From NCBI GenBank assembly GCA_026713285.1, contig JAPOOT010000375.1, forward strand, positions 1 through 18,517: a DNA stretch of 18,517 nt, read 5' to 3'. The stretch's first letter is position 1. Each line of letters opens with the position of its first letter. Of the stretch, positions 1 to 5,648 are shown one piece after another. Both the position numbers and the translations under genes were made by a program. The stretch comes from Gemmatimonadota bacterium (GTDB lineage: Bacteria > JAAXHH01). Below the pieces are notes generated by a model. It was not told where the DNA came from and searched no databases. It worked only from the letters and a program-made list of their open reading frames with translations.

Positions 1-135
1 CGGGAAGCAGCCACCCGTTTCGGTATCCGGAGTATTCCGAGCCTGTTGATATTCAAGGACGGCGCCGAAGTGGACCGGATTATCGGCGCGCTCCCCAAGC
101 AGCAACTCGCCGAAAAGATCGACGGTCATCTGTAG
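1..135 (+). CDS. Thioredoxin, C-terminal fragment (5' end outside window)
   Basis: Reading frame 1 is open from the window edge to a TAG at 133-135 and gives 44 residues. The fragment contains RSIPSLLIFKDG, the cis-proline loop and following strand that pack against the CxxC active site in thioredoxins, then the usual GALPKQQL segment and a final helix. The CxxC itself lies outside the window. By family knowledge this would be a small cytoplasmic disulfide reductase. The gene ends about 130 bp before an intrinsic terminator at 265-299, so it probably closes its transcription unit. It could also be the C-terminal thioredoxin domain of a longer protein; the short C-terminal tail favours plain thioredoxin. 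Confidence 0.85.
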   Translation, partial: REAATRFGIRSIPSLLIFKDGAEVDRIIGALPKQQLAEKIDGHL

Positions 136-169
136 AAGCCGGCGGGCTCGGACAGGCGCAGCCAATTTT

Positions 170-231
170 AGGCGGTGCGCGAACAGGCGCGGACGGACGC
201 ACTCATGTGCAGGCGGTGCGCGAACAGGCGC
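170..231. repeat. 21-bp direct repeat, two copies, 41 bp apart
   Basis: The 21-mer AGGCGGTGCGCGAACAGGCGC occurs at 170-190 and again, identically, at 211-231. A shorter related piece (ACAGGCGCAG) is also present at 152-161. The repeat lies in the spacer between the thioredoxin stop and the terminator before ftsY. No coding function is apparent; it is one of several short repeats found in spacers of this window. Confidence 0.85.
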
Positions 232-264
232 AGTCCGATAAACGTGGAACGGGTATACGAGATT

Positions 265-299
265 GCCGGGAAGGCCGATCAATGCTCTCCCGGCTTTTT
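265..299 (+). terminator. Rho-independent terminator after thioredoxin
   Basis: A perfect 7-bp stem, GCCGGGA (265-271) with TCCCGGC (288-294), encloses a 16-nt loop and is followed at once by TTTTT (295-299). This is a typical intrinsic terminator for + strand transcription and separates the thioredoxin unit from ftsY. Confidence 0.75.
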
Positions 300-302
300 G
301 TA

Positions 303-308
303 TATGAT
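303..308 (+). promoter_or_regulatory. Possible -10 box for ftsY
   Basis: TATGAT at 303-308 differs from the sigma-70 -10 consensus at one position and lies just after the terminator, about 40 nt before the ftsY ATG. No convincing -35 hexamer is found at 16-18 bp upstream, where the terminator hairpin lies, so the call is weak. Confidence 0.3.
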
Positions 309-347
309 CCGGCCTGAAGGATCGAACAGCAGTCGGAGACCAGGGAC

Positions 348-1259
348 ATGCAGGGCGTCGTACACAGACTGAAAGAAGGTTTGGCCAGAACGCGGGACGG
401 ACTGGTACGAAGGATCGACCAGGCCGTGGGACGGTATGACCGCATCGACGAAGACCTGCTGGAGGAAATCGAATCCATCCTGCTGCAGACCGACGTGGGC
501 ATGGAAACGACCTTGCGGATCATCGACGGACTGCGCGACCGCGCGGTCGACCGGCGGACACGGAATCCCGATGACCTCATGAGGCTGCTCCGCGAGGAAA
601 TGGCGGATATACTGAGCGATCCGGCGCCTGCTGAATCAGTCCGCAGTCCCCATGTCATCATGGTCGTGGGCGTCAACGGGTCGGGCAAGACGACGACCGC
701 GGGGAAGATGGCGGCGCGTTATGTCCGGGAAGGGAAGAAGGTTCTGCTGGCCGCGGCGGATACTTTCCGCGCGGCGGCCATAGATCAGCTGGAAGTCTGG
801 GCGCGCCGGGCGGAGGCGGACCTCATCCGTCACCAGCACGGTTCCGATCCGTCGGCCGTGGCCTTCGACGCGATGCAGGCCGCCCTGTCCCGGAATGCGG
901 ACGTCCTCATCATCGACACGGCGGGCAGGTTGCACACCAAGGACAATCTGATGGAAGAACTGAAGAAGATCAAGCGCACCCTCGGCAGGCGACTGGACGG
1001 CGCACCGCACGAGGTGCTGCTCGTTCTCGACGGAACGACGGGGCAGAATGCGCTGTCCCAGGCCCGCGTCTTCAGCGAAGCCCTGGGCGGACTGACGGGC
1101 ATCGCGCTTACGAAGCTGGACGGGACCGCCCGGGGCGGCATCGTGTTCGCCATCGGCGAGCAACTGGCCGTTCCCGTCAAACTCATCGGCGTGGGTGAAA
1201 GCATCGAGGATCTGCAGGATTTCGACGCCCCAGCCTTCGTGGAAGCCCTCTTCGACTGA
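348..1259 (+). CDS. ftsY: Signal recognition particle receptor FtsY
   Basis: This is the SRP receptor GTPase, which docks ribosome-SRP complexes at the inner membrane and passes nascent membrane proteins to the translocon. The 303-residue protein has an N domain (about 1-95) followed by the G domain. Visible motifs are the P-loop GVNGSGKTTT (108-117), DTFRAAA (138-144), DTAGR (190-194), TKLD (255-258) and GVGE (281-284). It lacks the long acidic A domain of the E. coli protein; it begins with a short basic helix (RLKEGLARTRDGL), as in many short FtsY proteins. The ATG at 348 is preceded by only a weak AGGGA. The last codons TTC GAC TGA are the first unit of a 13-bp tandem repeat running into the spacer. 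An aminotransferase follows 68 bp later on the same strand. Confidence 0.97.
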   Translation: MQGVVHRLKEGLARTRDGLVRRIDQAVGRYDRIDEDLLEEIESILLQTDVGMETTLRIIDGLRDRAVDRRTRNPDDLMRLLREEMADILSDPAPAESVRSPHVIMVVGVNGSGKTTTAGKMAARYVREGKKVLLAAADTFRAAAIDQLEVWARRAEADLIRHQHGSDPSAVAFDAMQAALSRNADVLIIDTAGRLHTKDNLMEELKKIKRTLGRRLDGAPHEVLLVLDGTTGQNALSQARVFSEALGGLTGIALTKLDGTARGGIVFAIGEQLAVPVKLIGVGESIEDLQDFDAPAFVEALFD

Positions 1260-1315
1260 TACCTTCGACTAACACATTCGACTGATACCTTCGACTGACA
1301 CATTCGACTGACACA
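1251..1315 (+). repeat. Five tandem 13-bp repeats starting at the ftsY stop codon
   Basis: Five consecutive 13-mers begin at 1251, 1264, 1277, 1290 and 1303. They are TTCGACTGATACC, TTCGACTAACACA, TTCGACTGATACC, TTCGACTGACACA and TTCGACTGACACA. The first unit contains the last two codons and stop of ftsY, and every unit carries TTCGACT followed by GA or AA, so each would read Phe-Asp-stop in one frame. The array ends directly before the ribosome binding site of the next gene. Confidence 0.95.
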
Positions 1316-1327
1316 TTGGAGTATCGC

Positions 1328-2563
1328 ATGCCCCAGCTGGCCATAAACGGAGCGGCGCCGGTACGGACAAAACCTTTTCCCGCCTGGCCCATGAACCTCG
1401 ACGAGAGCGCCCAGGCCGCCGCCGAAACCGTGCGCTCGGGCCGGTGGGGAAGCATCCAGGGCGAGCAGGTGCGCAGCTTGGAACAGCGCTTCGCCGCTTT
1501 CCAGCAGGCCGCGCACGGCATCGCCGTCAGCAACGGAACCACGGCGCTCTGCCTCGCGCTGCAGGCGGTCGGCATCGAACCCGGCGACGAAGTCATCGTA
1601 CCGGCCTATACGTTTATCGCATCAGCCAGTTCGATCGTGATGTCGAACGCCGTGCCCGTGTTCGTCGACATTGATCCACATACCTACAATCTGGATCCCG
1701 ACCGGGTCGAACAGGCGGTCACCTCGCTGACCCGGGCCGTGGTAGCGGTGCATTTCGCGGGTCTGCCAGCGGACATGGACCGGCTGGGCGAGATCGCCGG
1801 CCGACACGGCCTGGCGGTGATCGAGGACGCTGCCCAGGCCCACGGCGCACGCTGGGGAGGACGGGGCGTGGGCGGCATCGGCGCGATCGGCGCCTTCAGC
1901 TTCCAGTCCTCCAAGAACCTCAACGCCGGCGAGGGGGGCATCATGCTCACCGACGACGACGATCTGGCGGAGGCGGCGCGGTCCCTCGCCGACTGCGGGC
2001 ACGTCGCACCGGGCCCCCGGTACAACCACTACCGCATGGCCGGCAACAACCGGATGACCGAGATCCAGGGCGCCGTGCTCCTGGCCCAGATGGCGCACCT
2101 GGAGGCCCAGACCGACCTGCGGCACGCGAACGGCGATTACCTGACCGAACGCCTCGGAGCGGTCCCCGGCATCGTCCCGGTGTCCCGTCCCGCGAAGTGC
2201 GACCGGCACGCGCGCCACATCTACATGTTCAAGTACAGCGCGGACGCCTTCGGAGGGATCTCGAAAACACGTTTCATCGAGGCCCTGCGCGCCGAGGGGA
2301 TCCCCGCCAGTCCCGGCTATTCCATCCCGCTATACAAACAGCCGGTGTTCAGGAACCGGAACTATGGTATCTACCAGAGTCCGGCGCTGTCGGACGTCGA
2401 CTACGATGCGTTACATATGCCGGTTACGGAAAGGGCGTGCAGCGCTGAGGCGGTCTGGTTCACGCAGTCTGTGTTGCTGGGCAGCCGGGACGACATGGAC
2501 GACATCGTCCGGGCGGTCGCGAAGATCGGGAATCACCGTGACGAATTGGGGGAAACCGGTTAG
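1328..2563 (+). CDS. DegT/DnrJ/EryC1/StrS family PLP-dependent aminotransferase
   Basis: This 411-residue protein is a fold-type I PLP enzyme of the sugar aminotransferase family, which transaminates keto-sugars for surface glycans or secondary metabolites. It shows the cofactor-binding segment SNGTTALCLALQAVG, the GDEVIVPAYTF motif, the EDAAQAHGA motif that contacts the pyridine ring, and FSFQSSKNLNAGEGG, where K196 is the predicted Schiff-base lysine. NNRMTEIQGAVLLAQ follows, as expected for the family. I start at ATG 1328 because GGAG lies at 1318-1321 with 6-nt spacing and because MPQLAINGAAPVR is a usual family start; an in-frame TTG at 1316 is inside the repeat junction and has no ribosome site. 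The exact substrate cannot be told: no sugar-nucleotide genes lie nearby. It may be co-transcribed with ftsY. Confidence 0.93.
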   Translation: MPQLAINGAAPVRTKPFPAWPMNLDESAQAAAETVRSGRWGSIQGEQVRSLEQRFAAFQQAAHGIAVSNGTTALCLALQAVGIEPGDEVIVPAYTFIASASSIVMSNAVPVFVDIDPHTYNLDPDRVEQAVTSLTRAVVAVHFAGLPADMDRLGEIAGRHGLAVIEDAAQAHGARWGGRGVGGIGAIGAFSFQSSKNLNAGEGGIMLTDDDDLAEAARSLADCGHVAPGPRYNHYRMAGNNRMTEIQGAVLLAQMAHLEAQTDLRHANGDYLTERLGAVPGIVPVSRPAKCDRHARHIYMFKYSADAFGGISKTRFIEALRAEGIPASPGYSIPLYKQPVFRNRNYGIYQSPALSDVDYDALHMPVTERACSAEAVWFTQSVLLGSRDDMDDIVRAVAKIGNHRDELGETG

Positions 2564-2661
2564 CGCGCGGCGCTTGTTGCAGTGCGGGGCACCTGTGTCG
2601 CGAGCCTGTTTCAGCGAAGGCCGCCTGAGTCGCGAGGCACTTGTTGCAGTGCGGCCGCTTT
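2564..2661. repeat. Three imperfect ~32-bp repeats between convergent genes
   Basis: The spacer between the aminotransferase stop (TAG 2561-2563) and the xdhC stop (2660-2662) is filled by degenerate repeats. Positions 2564-2587 and 2631-2654 match at 22 of 24 bases, including the identical 15-mer CTTGTTGCAGTGCGG at 2573 and 2640. A more diverged middle copy starts with CGCGAG at 2599. The repeats run from one stop codon to the other. There is no evident intrinsic terminator here for either convergent unit. Confidence 0.75.
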
Positions 2662-3772
2662 AACGGCGAAGGCCACCCGTTCCAGCCGATTCCTTCACCG
2701 TGGAGAGCAAGTGGGCGGGCTTTCCGCCGGACCGCCGGAACTCGATCAATTCGGCCATGATGCTGACCGCGATTTCTTCGGGCGTATCGGCGCCTATTTC
2801 CATGCCGATCGGCGCGTGTACCCTTTCCAGCAGGTGCCGGGGCACGCCTTTCTCTTCCAGATTCTTCCACATCAGGGCGATCTTGCGCCGGCTGCCGATC
2901 ATACCGATGTACGCGGCGCCGGTCCACACCGCCTGCTCGATGACGGGCTGGTCCCACTGGTGACCGCGGGTGACCGCGACCAGGTAGGATGAACCGTCTA
3001 TGGGCAGCTTGCCGACGACCTCGTCGAAGGCGTCCACGACCACCTCGTCGGCCTCGGGAAACCGTTCATGGTTCGCGAAGGCCGGACGGTCGTCTACCAC
3101 GATGATGCGGAATCCCACGGTATCCGCCAACCGGGCTATGGCTTTGGCGACGTGGCCCCCGCCGAAAAGGAAAAGCTGCGGCGCCGGCCATATGGACTCT
3201 ATGAAGACCCGGGTCTCCGCGCCTTCGTGTTCCAGCGTTACTACCCGAAGCAGGTTCTCGGTGATTTCGATGTCCGTGTCCAGCCTGATCCGGTCGTCCA
3301 GGACGGGGTCTCCCAGGGATCCGACGGACTCGCCCCCGGCCGTAACGAGCAGTTTGCCGCCTTCGGTGCCGGCCGGCCCCGATACCAGCGTGGCCAGCAG
3401 TCCGATGCCCCGCGTTTCGTGAAGACCGCGGATCGCTTCGAAGACCTCCTGCATCGGTCCCGTCTTGACCGGCTCCGTAAATATCTCCACGTTGCCGCCG
3501 CAGTTCAGGCCCTCGTCACCTGCGTGCTTCTCGGTCAGAATGAAACGCTGCAGCCGGGGGGAAGCCAGCTCCATCACCTCCCGGGCCTCGGCCCAGACAT
3601 CGGCTTCCAGGCATCCGCCACCCACCGTTCCGGTGAACGTACCGTCACGCTTGACGAGCATTTTCGCCTTCTTGCTCATCGGCAGCGATCCCTTGCTCGA
3701 TACGATGGTGGAAAGGGCCGCCTTTTCACCCCGGGACAGGACTTCCACGACCTCGTCGAATACCTCTTTCAT
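2660..3772 (-). CDS. XdhC/CoxI family molybdenum-cofactor maturation protein
   Basis: The 370-residue product matches the XdhC/CoxI family, whose characterised members bind molybdenum cofactor, help its sulfuration and insert it into xanthine dehydrogenase or CO dehydrogenase type enzymes. The N-terminal CoxI part shows SSKGSLPMSKKAKMLV, GTVGGGCLEADVW and GLNCGGNVEIF. The C-terminal Rossmann part begins with QLFLFGGGHVAKAIARLA and VVDDRP, and continues with VAVTRGHQWDQ, YIGMIGSRRK and the helix ending APIGMEIGADTPEEIAVSI. The ATG at 3772 has AAAGG/GGGGA just upstream and follows the JAMM peptidase by 21 nt, so it is the last gene of a four-gene operon. No molybdo-enzyme subunit is in the window, so the client is unknown. 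Confidence 0.92.
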   Translation of the reverse strand: MKEVFDEVVEVLSRGEKAALSTIVSSKGSLPMSKKAKMLVKRDGTFTGTVGGGCLEADVWAEAREVMELASPRLQRFILTEKHAGDEGLNCGGNVEIFTEPVKTGPMQEVFEAIRGLHETRGIGLLATLVSGPAGTEGGKLLVTAGGESVGSLGDPVLDDRIRLDTDIEITENLLRVVTLEHEGAETRVFIESIWPAPQLFLFGGGHVAKAIARLADTVGFRIIVVDDRPAFANHERFPEADEVVVDAFDEVVGKLPIDGSSYLVAVTRGHQWDQPVIEQAVWTGAAYIGMIGSRRKIALMWKNLEEKGVPRHLLERVHAPIGMEIGADTPEEIAVSIMAELIEFRRSGGKPAHLLSTVKESAGTGGLRR

Positions 3773-3793
3773 AGGCCTTTCCCCGCTTGAGCG

Positions 3794-4255
3794 TCAAACC
3801 CGTTCAACGGGCGACTCCTCGAAACCGGTCTCTTCGTCCACCCACCGGAACATCCTGATTTCGCTTACGGCGTCTCGCTTGACGGCAAGCACCAGGTAGC
3901 CGGGTTCCGGGTCCATCCAGCCGGTCAGGGCTTCCATCCGGTCCTTCTCCGAGAAATACGCCGGGGCGTCCGGATGGGAATGATAGAACGCAAGGACCTG
4001 CGCACCCGGCGGATCGAACTTCCCAAAGAACAGCCGCTCCATGTCCGTCCGGCTGAACGCGTAGGCGGTCCGGGCGTCCCTGGGATGTTGCACCGGATCT
4101 TTCGCGTGCAACTCGTTTTGAATGTTCGTGCACCGGTGCACCCGCCAGGATTCCGGTTCGTTCGTCCCGGTCAGGAACCCGCAGCACTCCCGGGGATACT
4201 CCGCCACGGCATGGGCGACCATATCGTCGTAGACCGTCCGGGGAACCCGCAACAT
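3794..4255 (-). CDS. JAMM/MPN (Mov34, M67 family) metallopeptidase
   Basis: This 153-residue protein is a stand-alone JAMM zinc peptidase. The full motif is visible: E23 in PRECCGF, H92-S-H94-P, then S102 and D105 in FSEKD (HxHP, seven residues, Sx2D). Prokaryotic members of this size (Mec+ and desampylase types) cleave the C-terminal glycine linkage of ubiquitin-like proteins such as MoaD, ThiS or CysO relatives, releasing cysteine or a conjugated protein. I chose ATG 4255 because it shares its A with the TGA of mrp (TGATG), implying coupled translation, and because the frame above it only mirrors mrp. Its neighbours handle Fe-S clusters and Mo cofactor, which fits a role in sulfur-carrier metabolism, but no carrier protein gene is present here. 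Confidence 0.9.
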   Translation of the reverse strand: MLRVPRTVYDDMVAHAVAEYPRECCGFLTGTNEPESWRVHRCTNIQNELHAKDPVQHPRDARTAYAFSRTDMERLFFGKFDPPGAQVLAFYHSHPDAPAYFSEKDRMEALTGWMDPEPGYLVLAVKRDAVSEIRMFRWVDEETGFEESPVERV

Positions 4256-5079
4256 CAGGAGCGTTCCGGAACGGTGACGGGCGCCGGCAGGCGCTCGATC
4301 TCGGCCTCCACGGCCGTCCTGATCCCGTCGAAGGCCGCTTTCTCCACAGTACCCGCCGGATCGAGGAAGATCGGTTCGCCGGCGTCTCCCGCCGCGCAAA
4401 CCGCCGGCGACAGGGGGATTTCGCCCAGGAGAGGAAGGCCCCGTTCTTCGCTCAGCGCCTTGCCCCCGCCCCGGCCGAAAACATAGGTCCGATCGCCCGT
4501 TCCCGGATTCGCGTAGTAACTCATGTTTTCAACAATTCCCAGCACGGGAACCCGCAAGCGCTCGAACATGGTGATAGACTTGCGCACGTCCGACAGCGCG
4601 ACCTGCTGGGGCGTCGTGACGATGACGGCACCGGTGAGTTGAACAGACTGGGCCAGGGTCAGCGAAGCGTCGCCGGTTCCGGGCGGCAGGTCGACCACCA
4701 GACTGTCCAGTTCGCCCCAGGCTACGTTGCCGAGAAACCCCTTCACCATCTTTCCGACCAGGGGGCCCCGATAGATCACGGCGTCCGACGGACCCGCGAC
4801 GAAGCCGACGGAGACCACCCGGATACCATGCTTCAAAATAGGTTGAATTCTGCCTGAAGGATCTTTCTCGAGGGACCCGGAGACGCCCATCATCTGGGGG
4901 ACGTTCGGGCCATACACGTCCGCGTCGAGCAGACCGACCGCCTGGCCTGTTTCCACGAGAGCGAGGGCCAGATTGACGCTTACCGTCGACTTGCCTACGC
5001 CACCCTTGCCGCTGGCCACGGCGATAACACGGCGTATGCCGGTCAGGGGCGCACTGGGTTTTTCGGATTCCGAAGCCAA
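4255..5079 (-). CDS. mrp: Mrp/ApbC/NBP35-type P-loop ATPase, Fe-S carrier family
   Basis: The 274-residue protein is a MinD/Mrp-family ATPase; studied Mrp/ApbC proteins bind and transfer Fe-S clusters. It has the deviant Walker A SGKGGVGKST (23-32), DADVYGPNVPQMMG (52-65), VVDLPPGTGDASLTL (128-142), TTPQQVALSD (155-164) and GIVENMSY (181-188). It lacks the N-terminal MIP18/DUF59 domain found in many bacterial Mrp proteins. Oddly, the CxxC that normally follows ENMS is absent: the segment reads YANPGTGDRTYVFG, and C228 is the only cysteine in the protein. The start is TTG 5079: the frame is closed by TGA at 5128-5130 and no ATG or GTG lies between, while the P-loop begins at residue 23. Its TGA overlaps the ATG of the JAMM gene; the A-type carrier gene lies 54 nt upstream. 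Confidence 0.93.
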   Translation of the reverse strand: MASESEKPSAPLTGIRRVIAVASGKGGVGKSTVSVNLALALVETGQAVGLLDADVYGPNVPQMMGVSGSLEKDPSGRIQPILKHGIRVVSVGFVAGPSDAVIYRGPLVGKMVKGFLGNVAWGELDSLVVDLPPGTGDASLTLAQSVQLTGAVIVTTPQQVALSDVRKSITMFERLRVPVLGIVENMSYYANPGTGDRTYVFGRGGGKALSEERGLPLLGEIPLSPAVCAAGDAGEPIFLDPAGTVEKAAFDGIRTAVEAEIERLPAPVTVPERS

Positions 5080-5133
5080 AGTGTTCGATCCGCGGTTACT
5101 GGATGCCTGGTTCCGTTCACTCGCCTTTCAGGC

Positions 5134-5457
5134 TTAGACGTGAAAGGACTCGCCGCAACCGCAGGTACCCTTGGCATTCGGATTGCTGACCTTGAATCCC
5201 GCGCCCATCAGACCTTCTACGTAATCCAGTTCCGCGCCCATCAGGTAGATGGCGCTCTTGCTGTCGACGTAAACCCTGATGCCGTTCTGCTCGATGATCT
5301 GGTCGTTCTCGGTCGACTGCTTGTCGAAGGCGAGACGGTACTGAAAACCGGAACAGCCTCCTCCAGCGATCATCACGCGCAGCCCGATATCCGGATTGCC
5401 CTGATCCTCGATCATGGTTTTAATCTTGTCGGCGGCGATATCCGTCACGGTGACCAT
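5134..5457 (-). CDS. A-type iron-sulfur cluster carrier (IscA/SufA/ErpA family)
   Basis: This 107-residue HesB-like protein takes Fe-S clusters from the assembly scaffold and delivers them to target enzymes. The three conserved cysteines are present: C35 in GGGCSGFQY, and C99 and C101 in the C-terminal GTCGCGESF. I start at ATG 5457, giving MVTVTDIAADKIK, because AAGGGGG lies 8 nt upstream and the length then matches the family; a longer frame to 5553 adds 32 residues without family resemblance. It is the first gene of the operon continuing into mrp, the JAMM peptidase and xdhC, with a promoter at 5543-5572. IscA, SufA and ErpA cannot be told apart from sequence alone; the absence of isc or suf genes nearby slightly favours an ErpA-like role. 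Confidence 0.93.
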   Translation of the reverse strand: MVTVTDIAADKIKTMIEDQGNPDIGLRVMIAGGGCSGFQYRLAFDKQSTENDQIIEQNGIRVYVDSKSAIYLMGAELDYVEGLMGAGFKVSNPNAKGTCGCGESFHV

Positions 5458-5542
5458 GAAGACAACCCCCTTGCAGAGACCGAAAGTGGTGCGATTTGCC
5501 AAAACCTGCATCAACCGGAATGCCACACTGCTTGCTGTCAGG

Positions 5543-5572
5543 TAAATAACCACACTCCCACTGCAAAGTCAA
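5543..5572 (-). promoter_or_regulatory. Sigma-70-type promoter for the A-type carrier/mrp/JAMM/xdhC operon
   Basis: On the minus strand TTGACT (5572-5567) matches the -35 consensus at five of six positions. It is followed after 17-18 bp by TTATTT/TATTTA (5549-5543), an AT-rich -10 candidate in a GC-rich background. Predicted transcription would start near 5535, leaving a leader of about 80 nt before ATG 5457. Confidence 0.6.
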
Positions 5573-5628
5573 CCTCTTTATCGAAGGCGTTCCGGCTCCC
5601 GTTCCAGCGCTTGCGAAACGACGCGACA

Positions 5629-5648
5629 CCGCATGACGAGGCATGCGG
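5629..5648 (-). terminator. Hairpin directly after the S8 protease stop; possible transcript 3' end
   Basis: Immediately after the protease stop codon (5651-5649 read on the minus strand), CCGCATG and CATGCGG form a perfect 7-bp stem with a 6-nt loop. There is no T-tract behind it, so it is not a standard intrinsic terminator; it may mark a Rho-dependent end or protect the 3' end of the mRNA. Confidence 0.4.

Noticed and set aside
175..372. 65-codon frame upstream of ftsY
   Set aside because: It runs through the direct repeats and the intrinsic terminator and overlaps the ftsY start; no resemblance to any family.
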